From contig NZ_CADIKI010000005.1 in the NCBI RefSeq assembly GCF_902859935.1, forward strand, positions 124,001-188,000: a stretch of 64,000 bases of DNA, in the 5' to 3' direction. The notes below the pieces were generated by a model that ran no database searches, was not told the origin of the DNA, and saw nothing but the letters and a program-made list of their open reading frames with translations. Both the position numbers and the translations under genes were made by a program. Position 1 is the first letter of the stretch. Each line of letters begins with the position of its first letter. Below are positions 27,404 to 36,085 of the stretch, one piece after another. Source of the DNA: Paraburkholderia fynbosensis (GTDB lineage: Bacteria; Pseudomonadota; Gammaproteobacteria; Burkholderiales; Burkholderiaceae).

Positions 27404-27829
27404 TCAATTGGGTGCCTGAACATCCGAAATGATAGCCATAAGCGGATCGGCACCGGCGCCCTTGCGGCAGAACGCATCGAAGCCGGCTTGCACCCCCTGA
27501 TTTTGCACCTCGCTTTCTTCCATTGAAGTATGGGCAATGAGATAGATACCCTCGGTGTCACGCCGGCCGCGCAAAGTTGCGGCAAGCTGGAATCCGTTGG
27601 GCGGCGGCATGTTGACGTCGAGGATCGCGATATCCGGCGTCCATGAAGCAAGCCGCCGTAAGGCGTCCTCGCCGCTAAATGCAAATTGCGCCTCATAACC
27701 GGCGAACGTCATGGCAAGGGCCACCGCCTGCGCCCCCAGTTCATGATCGTCGACGACCAGTATGCGCAATGGCTGATGCATACGCGTCCGTCTCGCGGTC
27801 CATGTTGCCGATTGTCTGGCTGAACTCAT
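27404..27829 (-). CDS. Stand-alone response regulator receiver protein
   Basis: 141 residues from the ATG at 27829 (GGGAG four bases upstream); a shorter start at 27781 gives 125 residues and has a poorer site. A single receiver domain: RILVVDDHELGAQAV, phospho-acceptor aspartate in IAILDVNMPPPNGF, threonine in IAHTSMEESE. The usual C-terminal lysine is seen in CRKGAGADPL rather than the common KP pair. No output domain. It sits immediately upstream of the CheBR hybrid kinase on the same strand, so it is the likely phosphotransfer partner or sink. Confidence 0.85.
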   Translation of the reverse strand: MSSARQSATWTARRTRMHQPLRILVVDDHELGAQAVALAMTFAGYEAQFAFSGEDALRRLASWTPDIAILDVNMPPPNGFQLAATLRGRRDTEGIYLIAHTSMEESEVQNQGVQAGFDAFCRKGAGADPLMAIISDVQAPN

Positions 27830-28077
27830 ACGTCTCCCGCTGGAATCATCGCCGCATCAGGGATGTTTCGGAATGGCGCAACGGCCGTACCAGCCTTTCT
27901 CCGTGCACCGTGCTGGTCGTAGCCCGGTCGGCGTCCGACGAAGCGTGGTGCCCCGCCGACCCTGCCTTGCCGGGAGCGGCAATGCACCGGGGCGTCAGGC
28001 ACGACAGCTGCTGGCTGTCTCGTCGTCAACGGCGGCCGCGCGGCCTGCTTACCAGCTCACCGAACCAGGAGATAGCG

Positions 28078-29277
28078 ATGCAGGTTCTTGGCGCACTGGG
28101 ACATGCCGTATGGATGTCGTTCATGATGTTGTGGCAGATATTCTGGGGAGTCAGTCTGGGGTTCCTGTTCTCCGCCGTGATCGAAGTAGCGGTGTCGAAG
28201 TCCGAGATGTCGAATCTGTTGCCTGACGACTCCCCGCGATCACTGGCCCTCGCGAGCCTGTTCGGCGCCGCGTCGTCGTCCTGCTCTTATGCAGCGGTTG
28301 CCATGGCGCGTTCCATGGTTCGCAAGGGAGCGGATTTCACCGCCGCGGTGGCATTCCAGTTTGCGGCCACCAACCTCGTGCTCGAACTCGGCGTACTGAT
28401 GTGGGTGTTGATTGCATGGCAATTCGCGGCCGCGGCTTTCATCGGCGGATTCGTCATGATTGCGGTGCTCGCTCTGATCTTCAGGTTCCTGCTGAGGAAT
28501 TCGCTGAAGCGACAGGCGATCGCTCAGGCAAACAAGGGGATTGCTGGCAGCATGGAAGGACATGCTTCGATGGCGATGAGCGAACAGGAAGGCACCTGGA
28601 AAGACCGCATCATGTCCAGAGAAGGCTGGAAGGCGATCAGTCACAACTATGTGATGAACTGGATCATACTATGGCGGGATATCGGCGTTGGCCTGCTCGT
28701 GGCCGGCGCCATATCGGCATGGGTTCCGGACAGTTTCTGGCAAAAATTCTTTTTCGCAAATCAGCCGACCGCCTCATTGCTTCTGGGCTCGTTCATCGGG
28801 CCGCTCGTCGCGGTTGCGTCCTTCACATGCTCGGTCGGAAATGTGCCCTTGGCGGCGGTTCTCTGGAAGGGAGGCCTCAGTTTCGGCGGCGTTGCCTCGT
28901 TTATATTCGGTGACCTGATCATCCCGCCCATCGTTAGTATCTACCGAAAGTACTATGGCGGAAAAATGACCGTTTTCATGGTCGCGACCTTCTACTTTGC
29001 GATGGTCGTCGCGGGTCTTCTCGTAGAGGCTCTGTTTCAGCTGACGGGTCTCGTGCCCAAGCAACGCCATGGTGCGTTCACTGACGCCACGATCACGTTC
29101 AATTACACGGCAGTTCTGAACATTGTCTTTGGGCTGGTTTTGGTAGCGTTGACAATTACTTTCTTTCGCACCGGCGGCGTGGAGATGATGCGAATGATGA
29201 AAAGCGGTGAGCATGAGGAGCGCGGACGCGACGCGCATCGCGATAGCCATGAGTCGTCCGCACATCGCCCGCAGTGA
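28078..29277 (+). CDS. Permease of the YraQ/ArsP-like (DUF318) family
   Basis: 399 residues from the ATG at 28078, with AGGAGAT upstream. About eight to ten transmembrane segments in two halves, each with a cysteine-containing helix start: ASSSCSYAAVAMARSMVRKG and SFTCSVGNVPLAAVLWKGG, then FIFGDLIIPPIVSIYRKYYGG. These match the duplicated core of the family to which the organoarsenical exporter ArsP belongs, but the CSC signature of ArsP is CSY/CSV here. A cytoplasmic loop near residues 150-180 is charged. It probably exports a small molecule or metal(loid). No ars genes are nearby. Divergent from the receiver gene by about 250 bases. Confidence 0.8.
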   Translation: MQVLGALGHAVWMSFMMLWQIFWGVSLGFLFSAVIEVAVSKSEMSNLLPDDSPRSLALASLFGAASSSCSYAAVAMARSMVRKGADFTAAVAFQFAATNLVLELGVLMWVLIAWQFAAAAFIGGFVMIAVLALIFRFLLRNSLKRQAIAQANKGIAGSMEGHASMAMSEQEGTWKDRIMSREGWKAISHNYVMNWIILWRDIGVGLLVAGAISAWVPDSFWQKFFFANQPTASLLLGSFIGPLVAVASFTCSVGNVPLAAVLWKGGLSFGGVASFIFGDLIIPPIVSIYRKYYGGKMTVFMVATFYFAMVVAGLLVEALFQLTGLVPKQRHGAFTDATITFNYTAVLNIVFGLVLVALTITFFRTGGVEMMRMMKSGEHEERGRDAHRDSHESSAHRPQ

Positions 29278-30054
29278 TGTGAGAGCCGTCGGGCGTTCCG
29301 AAAGCGGTACGAGAACCGTCGTCCTAGGGTGGCCACCGGCGTGGCGCGGACGGTTGTCATTGCGCGGAGAGACTTGCATGTTCCCGGTGAGGAGTGCGGG
29401 TCGCTGCTTCAGGCAGCGCTTGTATGCACGGTTCCACTATTCAGCAGGCCAGTCGCCCGAGCCTGCCCATCGCAACGTAACGATCTCATTCGTCCGACAA
29501 TCGGCCGGGAATAACGGGGAGTGATTTCCTTGTCCAACATCCATAGCGATCCCGGACGAGCGAACGTCCACGGCTCGAGCACGACTGGAATCATCGATAG
29601 CGCTGTTCTCGAAGAATTCGAGCGCGCGCATGAAGCACAGGTGTTGGGTAAATCTACAAATTTATGCAATCGCTCCCAAACGCTACAATTTTGTGCACAG
29701 CCCGTTGCGGATGAATTGTCCTTGAGAGCGCGCACAGCCTTTATTTAAGGCTTGCTGGATAGGAACACATTTGTGCAAACCGACGAGACTTCGATAGTCC
29801 AGCAGCGTGGACAACAGCGTGTGAGTCAGTTGCCGCCTTGGTCGCAAAGGAGCCTTACGCCGCAGCGTTCGCGCTGCCTCGAATTCCCGCTTATCATGGT
29901 ATCGGCTGTCAGCACCGCGGTTCTGGCGATTGGCCTCGCGGGTGCAGGCCCCCGTCGCTCGTCGCAAGATAGCGTCAATCGTCGCACGAATCCGCGCGAT
30001 CATTGCCCTGCGAGGCCTGCTGCCGCCGCACTCCACTCTGAAAGGAGGCGTGAC
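29278..30054. other. 777-base gap, AT-richer middle part, no supported gene
   Basis: Between the permease and a small lipoprotein gene. Around 29640-29780 the sequence is distinctly AT-rich compared with its surroundings, and TTTGTGCA occurs twice (29690-29697 and 29770-29777). A GTG-started frame of 75 codons at 29521-29748 has no recognisable features. An in-frame extension upstream of the lipoprotein start is probably not translated. Confidence 0.35.
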
Positions 30055-30366
30055 ATGAAAGCATCTGCCTTCCGGCCCATATTGCCCGCGCTCATCGTCG
30101 CTGCATTGTCGTGCGGCTGCGCAACCGGCCCCATGCCTGATCCGGGCAGGAACCTGACCGATGCGCAATGTCGCGACCTCACGGCAATCGCGGCGCATGC
30201 GCCGCCCACGCGGCAGAGCAACGCGAGCGAGCTGGCTGCATTGCGACGCGCGGGCTATGACCCGTCGCCGTGGTACGACCCGTACTATCCCGACGATCTG
30301 CAAGCCGCGCAACGTCTGGTCGATTACTGGTATCGAATGGAGTGCGTGCTGGCTCGCAGCGGATAA
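30055..30366 (+). CDS. Small lipoprotein
   Basis: 103 residues from the ATG at 30055, preceded by AAAGGAGGCG. Hydrophobic signal with lipobox-type cysteines at 20 and 22 (ALSCGC). The mature part has a proline/tyrosine-rich block (YDPSPWYDPYYPDDLQAAQR) followed by a helix, resembling DUF4148-type and other small envelope proteins of Burkholderia. Likely outer-membrane anchored; function unknown. Confidence 0.72.
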   Translation: MKASAFRPILPALIVAALSCGCATGPMPDPGRNLTDAQCRDLTAIAAHAPPTRQSNASELAALRRAGYDPSPWYDPYYPDDLQAAQRLVDYWYRMECVLARSG

Positions 30367-30561
30367 GCGAGGCCCCTTGCATGGCTCACGTCTGCGTCGT
30401 CCTGCTATGCGGCGGCGCCTCCGCGATCGGTCGGCGACACTATCGGTCGACACATCGATACTGAGCTGACGCTTGCCGCGCTAGAAGTCGCTGTGCGTAC
30501 CCGTAGGCTGGAGCCAGGAAACTGCGTCCATCATTGCGACAGAGGCTGTCAGGACAGGCGC

Positions 30562-31162
30562 TTAACGACCGGGCGATAGGCCGCCGTCGACTCGCAGATT
30601 CACGCCGGTAATGTATCCGGCAAGCGGACTGGCGAGGAAGGCTATGGCATCCATCGATGACGCAGTCATGTCGTTTATAGCGGCCTTGCACGCCGAATAG
30701 TCGGGTGCGGTTAGTGGTGGCATCGTCGCGGCCAAGCTCGAAATATGGATCACGCGTCCCCATCTGGCTTGCTGCATGCCGGCAGCAGGCGCTTAGTGAC
30801 ACGAAGGGCAGCCAAGGACATCGCGATCATAGCCGGACGCCTATGCGGCCGGCTGTGTGTTTGCCCAGCTCTCTTTTGAGCCACCCGACCCTCCAGCATT
30901 GTTGATCAGGATATCGACAAGGCCTGCGAGGCTTACCGCATCCTCGATCAATCGCTGCGCATCATCGTCGTGCGTCAAATCGCCAACCACCATAGGCGTG
31001 GCCGCCCTGCGCGGTGATGTCATTGGCTACTTTCTCTGCCTAAGCTTTATCGCGACCGTGACCAATGAGGATTGTCTTCTCGAGCGGCGCGGGTTCCTGG
31101 CTATGGCTTCGCCAATCGCTTTGCTGCTCCCCGTGGACCGGCAGGAATTCCGAACGATCCAT
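30562..31162 (-). pseudogene. Decayed short-chain dehydrogenase/reductase
   Basis: Pieces of one SDR are spread over three frames. TGSSKAIGEAIA (nucleotide motif, near 31120) is followed after a frame change by VVGDLTHDDDAQRLIEDAV and DILINNAGGSGGSKESW (31023-30841), then after another shift by GRVIHISSLAA and APDYSACKAAI (Y-x3-K). After MTAS the frame jumps straight to SMDAIAFLASPLAGYITGV and VDGGLSPGR, so some 70-80 residues between the catalytic lysine and the C-terminus are deleted. The product cannot be functional. Confidence 0.85.
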
Positions 31163-31347
31163 GGCGCTGACCTCATGAGAGGCCGTCGGCAGCTATCCGA
31201 AGCGTCGATGGCGCACACGGCGATCATGCGCTGGGTCCAGCGCTTCACGCCGGAGTTCGTCAACCGCTGCAATCGCCTGGCCATGAAAGCCAGTCGGTCA
31301 TGGCGAGTCGGCGAGAGAGGGACTGCTACAGCCGTCCTGCAGGTCGA

Positions 31348-31932
31348 TCATTCGAGCTTTTCGTGTTTCAACGCCAGTTGCACGGCGGGTCGGGCGCGCA
31401 TGCGCTGCGCGAAATGCGTCAGCCGCTCCGGCACGTCGATGTCTACCTTGCTTGCCCACAGCAGCATCGTGAACAGATAGGCGTCGGCGACACTCGCGTT
31501 GGCGCCAAACAGGTAATCGCCTTTCATCATCGCTGAGATCAATTTGAAACGCTGAGCAAGTTTTTCTCGTGCAGCACTCGCTTCGGCGTCGCTGGTGGGT
31601 TTGAATACGCGACCAAATTGCTTGTGTATTTCCGTCGAAATGAAGGCGAGCATTTCGAGCAAGCGTGTGTCGCCCAGTTCGCCGTCCGGTGCCAGCGACG
31701 GTTTGCGTTGCGCGATCCACGAGAGAATGGCGACATTCTCCGTCAAGATCTGGCCATCGTCGAATTCGAGCACAGGGACGTAGCTTTTACCATTGATCTC
31801 GTCGAATTTCTGTCCGGACTCGGTGAGCTTCGTCTTCAGGTCCACGCGGACCCGCTCGAACTTGAAGTCGGCTTCGTGCAGCGCGATATGGTCGGCGAGG
31901 CTACATGCACCTGGCGAGTAGTAGAGTTTCAT
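31348..31932 (-). CDS. Glutathione S-transferase, beta class
   Basis: 194 residues from the ATG at 31932. The start MKLYYSPGACSLADHIALHE carries the beta-class catalytic cysteine (Cys10). The thioredoxin-like half continues to YVPVLEFDDGQILTENVAI, followed by the helical domain with ISTEIHKQFGRVF and ANASVADAYLFTMLLWA. Close in layout to E. coli GstA. A cytoplasmic detoxification enzyme, probably transcribed alone; its neighbours are a decayed SDR and a divergent PRC-barrel gene. Confidence 0.92.
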   Translation of the reverse strand: MKLYYSPGACSLADHIALHEADFKFERVRVDLKTKLTESGQKFDEINGKSYVPVLEFDDGQILTENVAILSWIAQRKPSLAPDGELGDTRLLEMLAFISTEIHKQFGRVFKPTSDAEASAAREKLAQRFKLISAMMKGDYLFGANASVADAYLFTMLLWASKVDIDVPERLTHFAQRMRARPAVQLALKHEKLE

Positions 31933-32273
31933 GGCAATCCCTCTGGTTTGGTAGGAGTGGCACTGTATGAGCGAGCAATGCCCATGCCGCCGGAACCGAA
32001 TTGCCGCACGCGCTGTCGCAGTGTGTCGTCGGGCGGCATAGAAAAACTCCTGCAAATGAAGGCCAATGGCGCAGCCACGGGAAAATCACCGAAGAACAAA
32101 TACGATACTTGGAACGAGCGCGCAAGATAAGCCGTACTTCGCTGATCGATCTCTTTTGTCTCTCGCTGCTTGCCGCAAAAAAAGCCCCTAGAAGAACGAG
32201 AACGGCGGATCGACGAATCAGGTACGGCGGTTGCGCAACCAAGGTTCTCTAAAGCGCTTTGAGGAATGGCATC
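31933..32273. other. Divergent intergenic gap
   Basis: 341 bases between the divergently transcribed GST and PRC-barrel genes. It must carry both promoters. I see no gene and no clear operator. Confidence 0.35.
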
Positions 32274-32801
32274 ATGGACCCGCTCGGCTCAAATGATCCG
32301 CTTGATCCCCTCGACCCGAACGCCGTCAGGTCGTCCACGCAGCCGGGAGCAGCCGGCGCACGAATCACGGGGAGCGGAGTCGGCGACGGCCCCGGCCCCG
32401 ACGTGATGGCGGCAGCCACGCTAGACGGCAACAAAGTACTCTCTTCCGATGGCGAAGATCTCGGCAAGATCTCGGACATCATGCTCGATTTGCGTGGTGG
32501 CCGAATCGCTTACGCCGTGCTCACAGCAGGCGGGTTTCTTGGCATGGGCGGAACACTCCATGCCATTCCGTGGAGCGCGCTCACGCTTGACACCGATGAA
32601 AAGTGCTTCCGCCTCGATGCGACCGCGGAACGTGTAAAAAGCGCCCCCGGGTTTGACAAGGACCATTGGCCAGCGATGGCTGATCCGCAGTGGGGTGCTG
32701 CCGTCCACCAGTTCTACGACCGCGAACCGTACTGGCAGGCCACGCGCGAGGTGGTCGAAAGAGACCCGTTCACCCGGATTGACCCGCCGGCCGATCTGTA
32801 G
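32274..32801 (+). CDS. PRC-barrel domain protein
   Basis: 175 residues from the ATG at 32274, with GAGGA at 32261-32265. A flexible N-terminus rich in Pro/Gly/Asp precedes the PRC barrel: KVLSSDGEDLGKISDIMLDL, IAYAVLTAGGFLGMGGTLHAIP and AERVKSAPGFDKDHWP. The aromatic C-terminus has WGAAVHQFYDREPYW. PRC barrels bind proteins or RNA; this stress-associated type is widespread in soil bacteria and has no known reaction. Monocistronic. Confidence 0.83.
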   Translation: MDPLGSNDPLDPLDPNAVRSSTQPGAAGARITGSGVGDGPGPDVMAAATLDGNKVLSSDGEDLGKISDIMLDLRGGRIAYAVLTAGGFLGMGGTLHAIPWSALTLDTDEKCFRLDATAERVKSAPGFDKDHWPAMADPQWGAAVHQFYDREPYWQATREVVERDPFTRIDPPADL

Positions 32802-33084
32802 TCTCTACGTCGCGGATATCGGGCGCAGTGCATCCGCGACGTTGCAGATTGAGCTAGCCGTGGGTGGCCTAAGCAGAGCGCCTATGACGTTCACGTGATT
32901 TGACCGAAGAACGCGTCGTCCGCGCGACGCGGCACTACGTCGGAGCCGCGATCACGGGCGCGCTATGAAAATCAATGACAGTGTCCAGGTGAGCAATCGG
33001 TATTGCGCGCCTCGATGCTATCTCGCAGGCTTTGCCGACAAACGGCGACCTTGGCTAACGTTATGTGACTGCTGGAGACAAACG

Positions 33085-33615
33085 ATGAATATCCCCATGC
33101 AAGCCGTCTCTTTCCTCACATCGCGAGGCCTGAAACTGGCCACTGCCGAATCCTGCACCGGCGGCCAGATCGCGTCCTACCTCGCGAGCGTGCCGGGTAG
33201 CGGCGCGTGCCTCGACGTCGGCTTCGTGAGCTACTCGCCATCGGGCAAAGCCGGCTTCCTCGGCGTCAGGAGAACGACGATGGAACAGTTCGGCCTGACG
33301 AGCGAAGAAGTCGCCCACGAGATGGCGGAAGGCGTGCTTCGCCAGGAAGGCTGCTGTGCCGATGTGGCCGTGTCCAACACCGGGCTCGCGGACGCCGCCC
33401 CTGAAGGCGGTCCGCCAGCGGGTACCCAGTGCTTCGCCTGGTCGTTCCGGACCCGCAACGGCGAACTGCTCACGTTCACTGAAACGCGCCTCTTTCCAGG
33501 CGACAGAAACGAGGTACGTTCGGCAGCCGCGCTGTACGCGCTGTCGCGCATCGAGCATTACTTCGATCGACTACCGCGCACTCAGCGGGAACACTCTCAG
33601 AGGACTTCGCCATGA
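33085..33615 (+). CDS. CinA C-terminal / PncC-like nicotinamide-nucleotide amidohydrolase, divergent
   Basis: 176 residues from the ATG at 33085, with GGAGA upstream. Contains ATAESCTGGQIASYL with the nucleophile serine and GFVSYSPSGKAGFLGV with the paired Ser/Lys of the family. PncC deamidates NMN to NaMN for re-entry into NAD synthesis. The usual SGIAGPxGG loop is replaced by SNTGLADAAPEGGPPAGTQ, so activity is not certain. Its stop overlaps the start of nadE (ATGA), which strongly supports a role in pyridine-nucleotide recycling. Confidence 0.82.
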   Translation: MNIPMQAVSFLTSRGLKLATAESCTGGQIASYLASVPGSGACLDVGFVSYSPSGKAGFLGVRRTTMEQFGLTSEEVAHEMAEGVLRQEGCCADVAVSNTGLADAAPEGGPPAGTQCFAWSFRTRNGELLTFTETRLFPGDRNEVRSAAALYALSRIEHYFDRLPRTQREHSQRTSP

Positions 33616-34466
33616 CTTTGCCGCCTTCTACCGAAAGGGACGCCTGGCAACAGGCCGTCATTCACGAACTCGGCGTTGCTCGCGATTTCGACGTCGACAT
33701 GGAGCGGGAACAACGCATCGCCTTCCTTTCCGACTACCTCATCTCGCAGGGGCTTCGCACTTACGTGCTCGGCATCAGCGGCGGCGTGGATTCGTCCACC
33801 GCGGGCCGGCTTGCGCAACTCGCGGTCGAGCGCCTTCGCGCACGCGGCTACGAAGCGAAGTTCGTGGCTGTCCGACTTCCCTACGGCAGCCAGCGCGACG
33901 AGGAAGACGCCGCTCTCGCGCTCGAGTTCGTCCGTCCCGACGAGACGTTCACGGTCAACGTCAAGGATCCATCGGATGCGATGCTGTTCTCGCTCAAGCG
34001 AGGGAACGTCCAGTACGTCGACGACTTTCAGGAAGACTTCGTGCTCGGCAACATCAAGGCCCGGCAACGAATGATCGCGCAATATGCAATCGCCGGGGCT
34101 CGCGTGGGCGTCGTGATCGGCACCGACCACGCGGCCGAGTCACTCATGGGCTTTTTTACGAAATACGGCGACGGCGGTGCGGACATCCTGCCTCTCGCCG
34201 GTCTCACGAAGCGGCGCGTACGAGCATTGGCGCAGGCGTTGGGCGCGGCAACTCGCCTCGCCTGGAAGGTACCGACGGCTGACCTCGAATCGCTGACGCC
34301 GCAAAAGCCGGACGAGGACAGCTACGGCATCAGTTATGAAGACATCGACGACTTCCTCGAAGGCAAGCCGGTCGGCGACGCAGTGTTTGCCACGATTCAT
34401 CGCTTTTATACTGCAACCCGTCATAAGCGCGCGCTTCCGGTGTCGCCGGTCTATCCACAGCTATGA
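33612..34466 (+). CDS. nadE: NH3-dependent NAD(+) synthetase
   Basis: 284 residues, full length for the short, ammonia-dependent form without a glutaminase domain. The ATP-pyrophosphatase P-loop is in GISGGVDSSTAG. Further conserved blocks are GNIKARQRMIAQY, GTDHAAESLMGFFTKYGDGG, DILPLAGLTKRRV and the C-terminal KPDEDSYGISYEDIDDFLEG. It amidates deamido-NAD to NAD in the cytoplasm. Translationally coupled to the PncC-like gene, so products of NMN deamidation are committed to NAD. A second nadE elsewhere in the genome is possible. Confidence 0.95.
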   Translation: MTLPPSTERDAWQQAVIHELGVARDFDVDMEREQRIAFLSDYLISQGLRTYVLGISGGVDSSTAGRLAQLAVERLRARGYEAKFVAVRLPYGSQRDEEDAALALEFVRPDETFTVNVKDPSDAMLFSLKRGNVQYVDDFQEDFVLGNIKARQRMIAQYAIAGARVGVVIGTDHAAESLMGFFTKYGDGGADILPLAGLTKRRVRALAQALGAATRLAWKVPTADLESLTPQKPDEDSYGISYEDIDDFLEGKPVGDAVFATIHRFYTATRHKRALPVSPVYPQL

Positions 34467-34678
34467 TCGACGGTCCAGCAGGCACCGCACGCTGCTGCAA
34501 AAGAACGAGTTCGCCGATTGCCGAGCCGGGTTGAACGGTCGCCGTCAGGCGTGCAATCTCCGGTAGACAGGTATGCACTGCGGCATTGCCGAAACGCGGT
34601 CGCGCCGTCCGTCCCGGGACGGAGCCACCCGGTGCGAGAACGGCCTCAACGCAGCGAACGCGACGCGCACGTGCAGCG

Positions 34679-36085
34679 TTATTTGTGCAGCTTCTGCCGT
34701 AGTGAACTTACATCGTTCGCGGTTATCGGCTGTGCGTTGTTGCCCCACGCGCTGCGGATGTAGGTCAGTACCTGGCCAATTGCCACATCGGGGAGCGTGT
34801 CGGCGAAGCGCGGCATTTGTTGACGGGGCGGTCCAGTAAGCGTCGACGGACTATTGCCACCCTCGACCATCAGGCGAATCAGCGAGGTCGTATCTTCCGC
34901 GAGCACCGACGTGTTGCCCGCGAGCGCGGGGAACACGTTCGGTACGCCCTCACCCGCCTCACCGTGGCATTTTGCGCAAAACGAACGATAGACGCTGTAT
35001 CCCAGCGACGACGTATCGGGCACGCGATTGCCGTTCAGCGGCTTGCGCGCAACATTGTCTTGCGGCGCATAGGTTCCCGAGGGATTATGCGGCGGCAGCG
35101 ACTTCAGATAGCGGGCAATCGCTTGCAGGTCGTCGTCGGTCAGGTACTGCGTGCTGTCCTCGATCTGCTCGACCATGCTCCCATATGCAACGTTGCCCGC
35201 GCCGTGCCCCGTCTTCAGGAACGCGGCGATTTCGGCTGCGCGCCAGCGGCCGAGCCCCGAGCCCGGATCCCCGGTTAAATCCGGCGCGAACCAGTGGTCG
35301 TTGACGCCGCCGGTGAGAAAGGTCGACGACGTTTCATCCGTGCCCTTCTCCTGGTAAGCGACGCCGCGCGGCGTATGGCAACTGCCGCAATGGCCCGCCG
35401 ATTGCACGAGGTAGGCACCGCGATTCCACTGTGCGTCGCGGTCGGCGCGCGGCCGGTACGGCTCGGGCGGCACGAACGCCCTTTGCCAGAACCGCAGCGC
35501 CCAACGCTGGTTGAACGGGAATGCGACATCCGACTCGGCGTTCGGCTTCGCGACCGGCTGGACGCCATGCATCATGTACGTATAGAGCGCATGCATGTCC
35601 GCGTCATCGAGCTTCGCAAACGCGTTGTACGGCATCGCCGGGTAGAGCCGCTTGCCGCCACGCGCGATGCCTTGACGCAGCGCACGCGCGAAGTCGTCGT
35701 AGGTGTACCGGCCGATCCCGTAGCGCGGATCGGGCGTAATGTTGGTCGCCATGATCGTGCCAAATGGTGAAACGAGGCCGTGTCCGCCTGCATAGGGCGC
35801 GCCGCCTTGCGCCGCCGTGTGGCAACCTGCGCAATCGCTGGCTTTCGCGACGTACTCGCCGCGCGCGAGCGTCCCCGCGTCTGGTCGAGGCGCAGCGGCT
35901 CCTACTGGAGCACCTGCCGAAGACGATGCGGAGACGGCGCGCGACGAGTCCGATGCCGACGCATCTTCACTGCGCGCGTCGCGCATTGCGATGCCGGCGG
36001 CGGCTATCGCGAGCGCGAGGGTGCAAGCGGCAAGCCCGGCATGACGGCGGGCTCTCGCAAATGCGCGTGACGTTTGCGGCATCAT
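34679..36085 (-). CDS. Triheme cytochrome c (alcohol-dehydrogenase cytochrome-subunit-like)
   Basis: 468 residues from the ATG at 36085, whose A-TGA overlaps the stop of the ctaG-like gene. Signal peptide, then a Ser/Ala-rich linker and three class-I haem domains: CAGCH (85-89), CGSCH (near 231) and CAKCH (near 370), each with a downstream methionine candidate. The layout equals the cytochrome c subunit of membrane-bound alcohol/gluconate dehydrogenases. As last gene of the oxidase operon it may deliver electrons from periplasmic dehydrogenases to the caa3 oxidase. Confidence 0.88.
   Translation of the reverse strand: MMPQTSRAFARARRHAGLAACTLALAIAAAGIAMRDARSEDASASDSSRAVSASSSAGAPVGAAAPRPDAGTLARGEYVAKASDCAGCHTAAQGGAPYAGGHGLVSPFGTIMATNITPDPRYGIGRYTYDDFARALRQGIARGGKRLYPAMPYNAFAKLDDADMHALYTYMMHGVQPVAKPNAESDVAFPFNQRWALRFWQRAFVPPEPYRPRADRDAQWNRGAYLVQSAGHCGSCHTPRGVAYQEKGTDETSSTFLTGGVNDHWFAPDLTGDPGSGLGRWRAAEIAAFLKTGHGAGNVAYGSMVEQIEDSTQYLTDDDLQAIARYLKSLPPHNPSGTYAPQDNVARKPLNGNRVPDTSSLGYSVYRSFCAKCHGEAGEGVPNVFPALAGNTSVLAEDTTSLIRLMVEGGNSPSTLTGPPRQQMPRFADTLPDVAIGQVLTYIRSAWGNNAQPITANDVSSLRQKLHK

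Noticed and set aside
29521..29748. 75-codon plus-strand frame with a GTG start
   Set aside because: No motif, and the last third runs through AT-rich sequence that looks noncoding.
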